Positions 33,995 through 41,413 of a stretch of DNA of 59,977 bases are shown here, in pieces. A program made the position numbers and the translations under genes. This DNA is from an uncultured bacterium (GTDB taxonomy: Bacteria; Bacillota; Clostridia; Lachnospirales; Lachnospiraceae). The notes under the pieces are model-generated. The model had not been told where the DNA came from and did not search any database. It was given only the letters and a program-made list of their open reading frames with translations. Where the stretch lies: positions 1 to 59,977 of the forward strand of contig CANRVD010000009.1 of the NCBI GenBank assembly GCA_947643145.1, in the 5' to 3' direction. Positions within the stretch are counted from its first letter, which is position 1. Every line of letters starts with the position of its first letter.

Positions 33995-36900
33995 ATGAAG
34001 AAAAAATTAGCAAAAGCTTGCGCATTGACTCTGTCTGCAGCAATGTCAGTGACCGGCGTACCTGCTGTCGGCCTGGTGTCCGTAAAGGTCAGTGCAGCGG
34101 AGAAAACAGATGATTCTGTTATCTATTTTGTAGACTGCGGTGACCAGGATACGTCTACTTTCCCAAAGGACGGGGCAGTCGGGGAGAAGACACGTAATTC
34201 TGTTACAGATCAGGTTTATGGAGCAGATGCAAAGACCGGATATAAGTGGGGAATTGTTGATACAGTCAGTGAACCGCTGAAAAATGGAAAGCCATCCGTT
34301 GGCGGCGCAGTGACCGACTGGACATGGCCTTTTGAGCAGATTACGGGAGACCAGACATCAAAGATATTGACAAACCGTTATACAAAGAACCAGACGGAAA
34401 ATAATATTGACCCAAGATATCTTGACTATAAGTTTGAAGTGGATAATGGCAGCTATCTGATTGAGGTTGGTTTCGCTGACCCGTGGGGCTGCTCCAAAAC
34501 ACCGACTGTATATGCAAATTATGAAAAGAAGGATGAGACACTGCTTGCAAAGGAGTTCGATGTGGCATCGAACGGCGGTGTTCTGACAGGAATGGCAGAA
34601 GTTATGGATGGAGAGCTTACCGTCAATGCAAGAGGAACCGGAAGTGAAAATCTGGCAATCAACATCACCTATATCACAATCAAAAGTGCAGGAGACAGTA
34701 CTATGGTACAGACGGATTATGATGCGCTTAGCATCCGTACGCAGGGTGTTACATCAAATTTGGACCTGCCATCAAAAGGCAGTGCAGGAAGTGCGATTAC
34801 ATGGTCTTCTTCCAATGAGACAGTTATATCGAAAGATGGAGTGGTTACGAGGCCGGAATCCGGGCAGGCAGATGCAAAGGTTACTTTGACGGCTACCATA
34901 ACATATGGGGAGGCTTCAAAGACAAAGGAATTTGTTGTGACCGTTTCAGCAATAAACGAAATGATGGGGCTTGCTGAGTTCAATAAGACAATGGTAGAAG
35001 TTACCGACACTTATTATGATGAGGCTTTGGAATTAGACGCTGAAAATCTGCTGAAACTGGATGCCGACAGGCTTTTAGCAGGCTTTCGTGAGACGGCAGG
35101 TTATGCTGCCGGAATGGATGCAGATGCAAGAAAAGAATTTATGAAGAAGAAAACGCGCTATGGCGGCAACTGGGAAAATTCCCTGATTGGCGGACATACA
35201 TTAGGCCATTACATTTCTGCGGTAGCCCAGGGCGTGGTTAATCCGGGACTTTCTAAGGAGAGACAGGCAGAATTGAAAGAAAGAATGGACTATCTTGTGA
35301 ATGCGCTGGCAGAGTGTCAGGATATGACAAAAAACAGTACAGTATGTAAGGAGGGCTATATCTTTGGTGCAACTCTTACCAGTCCGGCTACAAACCTTGA
35401 GATGCAGTTTGATAATGTAGAAAAAGGCATGGCGAATATCTCAACACAGGCGTGGGTTCCGTGGTATACCATGCACAAGATTCTTGCAGGACTGGTAGAT
35501 GCCTATGAGCTGACGGGAAGTGAGAAAGCGCTTACAGTAGCGAAGAAATTAGGTGACTGGACAGCAAACAGGGTAAACGGCTGGTCTGCTTCTGTCCAGA
35601 GGACAACACTTGGTATTGAATACGGCGGAATGAATGACGCACTGTATGAGTTATATAAGTGTACTGGTGAGGAGAATTATAAAACGGCTGCACATATGTT
35701 TGATGAAACAAGCCTTTTCGAAACGGTTCTTGCCGGTACGAAAAATGCGATGAATAATAAGCATGCCAATACAACAATTCCAAAGTTCCTAGGCGCGCTT
35801 GGCAGATATGAGGCTGATAACTCAGAGATACAGTATTTAGAGTATGCAAAGGCGTTCTGGCAGATGGTGATTGATAATCACACCTATGTAACAGGCGGAA
35901 ACAGCGAGGATGAGCATTTTGGTGCAGATAATATACTGGATGCGGAGAGGACAAATATTAATAATGAAACCTGCAATACTTATAATATGTTAAAGTTAAG
36001 CAGAAGATTATTTATGATTACCGGAGAGAAGAAATATGCGGATTATTATGAAAATACATTGATTAATGCAATTATGTCTTCCCAGAACCATGAAACGGGC
36101 ATGACGATGTACTTCCAGCCGATGGCAAGCGGTTATCATAAGGTGTTTGGTACGCTGGATACAAATTTCTGGTGCTGTACCGGTTCCGGTATGGAGAATT
36201 TTACAAAGCTTCAGGACAGTATCTATTTTAAACAGAACAATACGGTTATTGTAAACCAGTATCTTGCATCTACGCTTAGCGGAGATGGTTATGTCTTAGA
36301 GCAGACAGGTGATTTGAGCAAATCAGATACCATGAATTTTAAGCTTTCCGGAGAGAAGACAGGTATTTCCATGAAGCTTCGTATTCCTGACTGGGTTGCA
36401 GATGAAAAGGTGACAGTAACCTTTGGAGAAAAGGAATATGATTATACGAAAAAGGATGGATATATTATTATTCCGGCGGAAAAGCTGGAAGGCGGTGCAT
36501 CCTTTAGCGTTAAGCTGCCAATGGAGGTTGTGGCATATAACCTGCCGGACGCTGAAAATACATATGCATTTAAGTATGGTCCTTTTGTACTGAGTGCAAA
36601 GCTTGGAAGTAGTGCCCAGAATACAGCATCTCATGGTGTGGCGGTAACCGTGGCTTCACAGAAGGCTGTTACTAGTGATAATATCGGTATTATGGCAGAA
36701 GCAACAGTAGAAGACTTTATTGTAAATATTAATAAGTATCTGATAAAAGACAAGGATTCCATGAATTTTACCCTGAATGGAACGGATGTCAGCTATACCT
36801 TTACGACACATTATAACCAGTATAAGGAAAGTTATGGTATTTACTGGACCTACTTCATCAATGAGGATGGAAGAGGTGCAGAAGCTGTTCTTGCAGACAA

Positions 36901-38926
36901 GCGTGCAAAGCGTCTGGAGCGTGTCATCATTGATACAATGGCACAGGCAGGAAGAGGACAGTATGAATCAAGGTTTGTTCTTGCGGATGGTGATAAAACA
37001 GACGGCTTAGTAGACAACGGCTCCATCGGAGAAGATGCTCCAGCGCTTACAAGGCGTGCGGCAGCAGGCGGTTCTTTTGGTTACAAAATGGTAGTATCTG
37101 AAGGAGAGGATAATTATCTTCTGCTCACTTTTGCAAAAGAAGAGGATGGAAAGCCTGTGAAGATATCCGTTGGTGATACGGTTCTTTTTGATGGAAAGCT
37201 TAATAGCAGTACGGCAAAGGTGGATAATTTGACACTGGCAGAAGCTGATACGGCAGATTATTATCAGGTAATGTATCAGATTCCTTTGGATGTAGTAGCG
37301 AAGAATGTAGAAAGCCTTACCGTAAAGGAAAATGAACAGCAGGTTACAAAGAAGGTAATTACGGTAACATTTGCCGGAACAGAGACAGAAGAATCCGCAA
37401 GAATCTGCAAATCCGTATCCATGCTTAAGGCTCTTGGAACACAGAATTCTTTAACAAAGGTAACCTGTGATGGAGAAGAACTTCGTGCAGAGGGGGATAC
37501 TTATAGTATTACCGTTCCTTATACTGTAGTTCCGGAAGTAAAGTTTGAAATAGAAGATTCCTATGGATATATTACCGTAGATGGAAATGCAATTGATGAG
37601 ACAGAGGCAAGGAAGTTAAAGAAAGCAGCCGCAGGTGCAGAAGAAATTTATGAGGTCAAGGTATATGCAGAGGACTTTAAGACAGTGAAAACATATACCA
37701 TTAAAGTGAATAAGGATTATTCCGGTCTTGATTTGAAAGGAAATTACGTAAAAGGATTTTCTTTTGATGATGCGGCAGGAGGCGCAGTGGCTGTATCAAA
37801 AGCATTTCTTCCGCCGGAGGTGGCCGGTGCAGAGTACACATATCAGGAAGGTGTTGTTGGAAAAGCAATTACGTTGAACGGTACATACGGCCTTAAGCTT
37901 TTAGAAGATGCAAATATATTGGGCGAGAGCTACACCATCAGCTTCTGGATGAATCCTAAGGCGGTCGGGGCAACATTCGATCCTACGATTACAGGCGGGC
38001 TGTTTTCGCCGGAGTACTGGCTGAACCTGACACTGGACGGTAAAATCTGGTCTAAGGCAAATGATACATATATTGAGACAAAAGTATCGAATGCATATAA
38101 AGCAAATGAATGGCAGCAGGTAACTATAACCGTAGACGGACAGACATCCGGAAAGGCATCTGTAAGTGTTGTTGGAACGCTTTATGTAAATGGTGTACAG
38201 GTAAGTAAAGGAGATGTGCCACGGAGCATTATGATGCAGCCGGAAGCAAAACTTTACTTTGGTGTCAATGCATGGGATGCTTACTTTAGTGGTGCGCTGG
38301 ATGATGTCCTGTTATTTAACAAGGCACTGACAGCGGAAGAAATCAGCGGTATTGTAAGCAAGGCGGTTACCAGTGAGACTCTTGGTGATTCAAATGAGCC
38401 AGGACAAACAGAAGAGCCAAAGGGTGTAAAGGTGAAGGCAGCAGGTTATACGCTGGCAGGGAATAAACTGAATCTGGTAAAGGGAAACAAAGTAAAACTG
38501 GAAACGAGCGTAGCACCGGCAAAGGCAGATCAGAAGGTGACTTTTGCGTCCAGTAAAACGAGTGTTGCAACCATCTCTGCAAAAGGTGTAATAACGGCAA
38601 AGAAAGCGGGCAGTACAAAGATTACCGTTAAGACAACTAATAATAAGAAGAAAGTACTTAATGTGAAGGTAGTAAAGAAAGCAAAAGTAAATAAAGTGCT
38701 AACGCTGAAAAAGACAAAACTTTCCCTGAAAAAAGACAAGACTGCTGCGATTAAAATTCTGAAGCAAAGCAGTGGCACGACAAGTACATTAGTTTATAAG
38801 ACCGGCAATAAAAAGGTTGCAGTAGTAGATAAATATGGTGTTGTTACAGCTAAGAAAAAAGGAAATACTACGATTACCGTTATCTGCGGAAAAAAACGTG
38901 TAAAAGTAAAAGTTACCGTAAAGTAA
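33995..38926 (+). CDS. surface GH127/GH146-type beta-L-arabinofuranosidase with LamG and Big_2 domains
   Basis: The protein has about 1643 aa. The ATG at 33995 follows AGAGGAG and starts a signal peptide (KKKLAKACALTLSAAMSV). Then come a carbohydrate-binding-like beta-sandwich (about 35-225), an Ig-like domain (254-318), the catalytic (alpha/alpha)6 domain (about 325-880), further beta domains, a LamG domain (about 1248-1458) and two Big_2 repeats (1479-1643). The family's zinc site is present: Glu658 and Cys660 in NNETCNTYN, Cys727-Cys728 in WCCTGSG. Glu640 in EHFG fits the general acid. It should release arabinofuranose from plant arabinan or arabinose-rich glycoproteins at the cell surface. 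It heads the arabinan locus. A weak TATAAT lies at 33899. Confidence 0.88.
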   Translation: MKKKLAKACALTLSAAMSVTGVPAVGLVSVKVSAAEKTDDSVIYFVDCGDQDTSTFPKDGAVGEKTRNSVTDQVYGADAKTGYKWGIVDTVSEPLKNGKPSVGGAVTDWTWPFEQITGDQTSKILTNRYTKNQTENNIDPRYLDYKFEVDNGSYLIEVGFADPWGCSKTPTVYANYEKKDETLLAKEFDVASNGGVLTGMAEVMDGELTVNARGTGSENLAINITYITIKSAGDSTMVQTDYDALSIRTQGVTSNLDLPSKGSAGSAITWSSSNETVISKDGVVTRPESGQADAKVTLTATITYGEASKTKEFVVTVSAINEMMGLAEFNKTMVEVTDTYYDEALELDAENLLKLDADRLLAGFRETAGYAAGMDADARKEFMKKKTRYGGNWENSLIGGHTLGHYISAVAQGVVNPGLSKERQAELKERMDYLVNALAECQDMTKNSTVCKEGYIFGATLTSPATNLEMQFDNVEKGMANISTQAWVPWYTMHKILAGLVDAYELTGSEKALTVAKKLGDWTANRVNGWSASVQRTTLGIEYGGMNDALYELYKCTGEENYKTAAHMFDETSLFETVLAGTKNAMNNKHANTTIPKFLGALGRYEADNSEIQYLEYAKAFWQMVIDNHTYVTGGNSEDEHFGADNILDAERTNINNETCNTYNMLKLSRRLFMITGEKKYADYYENTLINAIMSSQNHETGMTMYFQPMASGYHKVFGTLDTNFWCCTGSGMENFTKLQDSIYFKQNNTVIVNQYLASTLSGDGYVLEQTGDLSKSDTMNFKLSGEKTGISMKLRIPDWVADEKVTVTFGEKEYDYTKKDGYIIIPAEKLEGGASFSVKLPMEVVAYNLPDAENTYAFKYGPFVLSAKLGSSAQNTASHGVAVTVASQKAVTSDNIGIMAEATVEDFIVNINKYLIKDKDSMNFTLNGTDVSYTFTTHYNQYKESYGIYWTYFINEDGRGAEAVLADKRAKRLERVIIDTMAQAGRGQYESRFVLADGDKTDGLVDNGSIGEDAPALTRRAAAGGSFGYKMVVSEGEDNYLLLTFAKEEDGKPVKISVGDTVLFDGKLNSSTAKVDNLTLAEADTADYYQVMYQIPLDVVAKNVESLTVKENEQQVTKKVITVTFAGTETEESARICKSVSMLKALGTQNSLTKVTCDGEELRAEGDTYSITVPYTVVPEVKFEIEDSYGYITVDGNAIDETEARKLKKAAAGAEEIYEVKVYAEDFKTVKTYTIKVNKDYSGLDLKGNYVKGFSFDDAAGGAVAVSKAFLPPEVAGAEYTYQEGVVGKAITLNGTYGLKLLEDANILGESYTISFWMNPKAVGATFDPTITGGLFSPEYWLNLTLDGKIWSKANDTYIETKVSNAYKANEWQQVTITVDGQTSGKASVSVVGTLYVNGVQVSKGDVPRSIMMQPEAKLYFGVNAWDAYFSGALDDVLLFNKALTAEEISGIVSKAVTSETLGDSNEPGQTEEPKGVKVKAAGYTLAGNKLNLVKGNKVKLETSVAPAKADQKVTFASSKTSVATISAKGVITAKKAGSTKITVKTTNNKKKVLNVKVVKKAKVNKVLTLKKTKLSLKKDKTAAIKILKQSSGTTSTLVYKTGNKKVAVVDKYGVVTAKKKGNTTITVICGKKRVKVKVTVK

Positions 38927-38940
38927 AAATGAAAAGAATG

Positions 38941-39005
38941 AATGTTTGTGTCTGCGCTGTGACACAAACATTACATAGGGGCAAAGGACAGCGCAGAAAT
39001 GAGGT
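38941..39005 (+). promoter_or_regulatory. predicted pseudoknot leader before the GH43 gene
   Basis: AATGTTTGTGTC (38941-38952) and GACACAAACATT (38961-38972) form a perfect 12-bp stem. The entire 8-nt loop TGCGCTGT is complementary to ACAGCGCA at 38988-38995, immediately before GAAATGAGGT with the ribosome binding site of the gene at 39008. Its 3' portion is identical to that of the element at 16984-17050. Confidence 0.55.
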
Positions 39006-39007
39006 GA

Positions 39008-40615
39008 ATGATGAAAAGAGGGAAAACAATAGCAATTGGCGTGGTTTTGGCAGTAATCGTTGTAATTGCAGTGGGAATTGTCATCGGCCAGCGTCTTTCG
39101 CTTTCTGATCAAGTGGAGGAGGGGGCGAAGGAAAAAGAAGGGAAGGAGAAGATCGACAGTGATTTTTCCGTGAGTTATGACGGAATCAAAACAGCCTCCA
39201 TTTCAGCAGGTGGGAGTGTACATGACCCTTCTATCTTGGAAGTGGATGGAACTTATTATATTTATGGTTCCCATATGGCAACTGCCAAGTCCGATGATTT
39301 GCGGAACTGGACAATGATTAGTGATGGTTATGAAACAGACAGTCCGGTATATGGAAACCTGATTACAAGAAAAGATGCTTTTAAGTATGCAGGAGCGTTA
39401 ACAAGTGCAATTCCGACGGATGATGGTACCTGTCATGTCTGGGCACCAGATGTAATCTATAATAAGAAAAAAGATATGTACTATATGTACTTTTGTACCT
39501 CCTCTACATGGAATGCTTCTAATCTGTGTTATGCAACTTCAAAGTCGCCAGAAGGGCCTTTTGAATGGCAGGGAATGTTAATCTGCTCGGGATTTACTTC
39601 TGAAACGCTTGAAGTTTCCAATGTACTTGATTACGTATCAGAAGATTACGCAAAAGAAACATATATCAAACAGGATAACAGCTACAATTTTGAAGAGTAT
39701 CCAAATGCAATCGACCCAACTATTTTTTATGATGAGGACGATAGGCTTTGGATGGTATACGGTTCCTGGTCAGGTGGTATCTTTTTGTTAGAGCTGGATG
39801 AAGAAACCGGAGAGGTGATTCATCCGGAAACGGATAAGGCAAATAATGTTGATGCTTACTATGGAAAGCGTCTGATAGGCGGCGGGCATACCTCTATGGA
39901 AGCACCGTATATTCTTTACGATAAGGAAAGCGGTTATTACTTCCTGTATGTTTCATATGGTTCCCTGACACGTGAAGGCGGTTATCAAATCAGAGTCTTC
40001 CGCTCCAAAACGGTAGAAGGTGATTATGTTGACATGACGGGAAAAACACCTGGTTTTGGAAAGGGAAACCCGGCTTACTTCGGTTTGAAGATGTCTGGAA
40101 ATTATATGCTTCCAAGTTTAGAAAAGGCATATATGGCAACAGGACATAATTCTGCTTTTATTGATACAAACGGTAAGCGCTATATTGTAAACCATACCCG
40201 TTTTGATGATGGATCGGAATATCATGAACCAAGAGTACACCAGTATTTCTTAAATGAAGAAGGCTGGCCTTGCATGCTTCCGTATGCTACCGGCGGAGAG
40301 ACCATCGAAAAGTCCGGTTATGATATGGAAAAGGTTGCAGGAGAATATTTTGTGATTAATCAGGGAATGGATATCAGTAAAGAGATTGCAGAACCTTTTA
40401 AACTTGTACTGACAGAAAAAGGAAATGTATATGGAAAAGGAATTACTGGAACATGGGAAGCAAAGAAAGACAGTTATTATGTTCATATTAATTATAAAGA
40501 TAAAGAGTACAGCGGCGTGTTCTGCGAAATGAATGATGAGGCAGGAACGCCTGTCATGACATTTACTGCAGCAGGCTCAAATGAAAGTATCTGGGGGGTG
40601 AAGTATATTGAGTAG
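39008..40615 (+). CDS. membrane-anchored GH43 arabinanase
   Basis: The 535-aa protein has one N-terminal membrane helix (IAIGVVLAVIVVIAVGIVIG) and then a five-bladed GH43 domain. The expected residues are Asp73 in VHDPSI (base), Asp236 in NAIDPTIFYD (pKa modulator) and Glu298 in MEAPYILYD (acid). A C-terminal beta domain (about 440-535) ends in SIWGVKYIE. The sequence is close to the GH43 at 56679-59747 and to endo-1,5-alpha-L-arabinanases; exo-activity cannot be excluded. It should cleave arabinan outside the membrane. The start lies behind the pseudoknot leader and the 3' end overlaps the next small gene. Confidence 0.87.
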   Translation: MMKRGKTIAIGVVLAVIVVIAVGIVIGQRLSLSDQVEEGAKEKEGKEKIDSDFSVSYDGIKTASISAGGSVHDPSILEVDGTYYIYGSHMATAKSDDLRNWTMISDGYETDSPVYGNLITRKDAFKYAGALTSAIPTDDGTCHVWAPDVIYNKKKDMYYMYFCTSSTWNASNLCYATSKSPEGPFEWQGMLICSGFTSETLEVSNVLDYVSEDYAKETYIKQDNSYNFEEYPNAIDPTIFYDEDDRLWMVYGSWSGGIFLLELDEETGEVIHPETDKANNVDAYYGKRLIGGGHTSMEAPYILYDKESGYYFLYVSYGSLTREGGYQIRVFRSKTVEGDYVDMTGKTPGFGKGNPAYFGLKMSGNYMLPSLEKAYMATGHNSAFIDTNGKRYIVNHTRFDDGSEYHEPRVHQYFLNEEGWPCMLPYATGGETIEKSGYDMEKVAGEYFVINQGMDISKEIAEPFKLVLTEKGNVYGKGITGTWEAKKDSYYVHINYKDKEYSGVFCEMNDEAGTPVMTFTAAGSNESIWGVKYIE

Positions 40616-40862
40616 GAAAGTGGCAGCGAAACATAGTAAGTTCAAAGAGCGTACCGTTGATGTTGTAAAAGAGATGTTTGCATGGATTATCATAACTGCA
40701 TTGGCATTTCTTTACTGGGTTGCTTTGTTATTAGTCTTTTCACTGATTCTTCTAAATGTGTGGAAGGTAACCTTTGACGAGATACTTAATTATTCCATTA
40801 TTTTGACGGTGATTACCTCAGTGGCATATCTGGGACGATTGATTTACCGTAAATTACATTGA
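40608..40862 (+). CDS. small membrane protein (84 aa), TTG start
   Basis: The frame starts at TTG 40608 with GGGGGG upstream, inside the end of the GH43 gene, so its translation is probably coupled. The protein has a basic N-terminus (SRKVAAKHSKFKERTVDVVK) and two membrane helices (AWIIITALAFLYWVALLLVF and a second near ILNYSIILTVITSVAY). No family is recognised. Its position suggests an accessory role for the arabinanase, which is inference only. Confidence 0.6.
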   Translation: MSRKVAAKHSKFKERTVDVVKEMFAWIIITALAFLYWVALLLVFSLILLNVWKVTFDEILNYSIILTVITSVAYLGRLIYRKLH

Positions 40863-40888
40863 TGTTTGCATATGTGACTTGATTTTTC

Positions 40889-40920
40889 GGGGCACCGGCT
40901 TAGGCTGGTGCCCTGGTTTT
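40889..40920 (+). terminator. terminator after the GH127-GH43 unit
   Basis: GGGCACCGGC pairs with GCTGGTGCCC (one G-U) around a TTAG loop and is followed by TGGTTTTG. Confidence 0.7.
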
Positions 40921-40940
40921 GTTAAGAAGAGTTCCCGAAT

Positions 40941-41040
40941 GTTCGGTATGAAGGACGCTGGTTTTGCGTTCTTTTGAGGTTTGATTTAGTTTCTGCAGCG
41001 CATGGTGTGTTCATGTGTTAGTAGAACTTCAAACCTTATT
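40941..41040 (+). repeat. structured repeat element, copy A
   Basis: Hairpin 1 is AAGGACGC (40951-40958) with GCGTTCTT (40966-40973). Stem 2 is AGGTTTGA (40977-40984) with TCAAACCT (41029-41036). Inside it is stem 3, AGTTTCTGC (40988-40996) with AGTAGAACT (41020-41028), containing one bulge, and then CGCATG/CATGTG. The element starts 20 nt after a terminator. Copies B (54581) and C (56570) share the layout and much of the sequence. Confidence 0.6.
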
Positions 41041-41192
41041 GTAAGAAATTACAGGGTTTCCAGGGGGATATTTGTGCTAGATGCAATAAACATTTTCAAG
41101 AAAATAAAAAAAACTGTACATTTTTTACGAAAAATACTAGAAAAAAGTGCCGTTTTATTATAAAATATAACTACAAGGCGGTGGAGGTCGTA

Positions 41193-41221
41193 TTGACTTT
41201 TTGATATTACCATAGTATTAT
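41193..41221 (+). promoter_or_regulatory. promoter of the transporter operon
   Basis: TTGACT (41193-41198), 17 nt and TATTAT (41216-41221). Transcription would start near 41228 and produce a leader of about 186 nt. Confidence 0.7.
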
Positions 41222-41227
41222 AGGATA

Positions 41228-41413
41228 AGCTAAACTATTTTACTAAATATTAAAAAGCGTACGGATAGGCCTGTTGCATACGCACAAGTCAATATCTCCC
41301 GCTGCAAGCAGCGGGAGATTAGACCCGCGCGCAGTCGCCAAATGCAAAGGAATTTTCAGTTCCTTTGCATTTGGTTCGTTGCGGATGCGAGAATAAACTG
41401 TAAGGAGGATGCT
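41228..41413 (+). promoter_or_regulatory. highly structured 5' leader of the binding-protein gene
   Basis: Three hairpins follow each other: GCGTA/TACGC (about 41257-41284), the 12-bp ATCTCCCGCTGC/GCAGCGGGAGAT (about 41293-41318), and a perfect 15-bp stem CCAAATGCAAAGGAA/TTCCTTTGCATTTGG (41338-41352 with 41360-41374). None is followed by a T-run. AAGGAGG at 41402-41408 is left free just after them. Confidence 0.55.

Noticed and set aside
40941-41040. Repeat element as an integron attC site because of GTTAGT-like ends
   Set aside because: The core sites do not match attC boxes, copies are not head-to-tail gene cassettes and no integrase is present.
41342-41413. Upstream ATG as start of the large binding protein
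   Set aside because: It lies within the 15-bp hairpin at 41338-41374 and has no ribosome binding site; 41414 has AAGGAGG.
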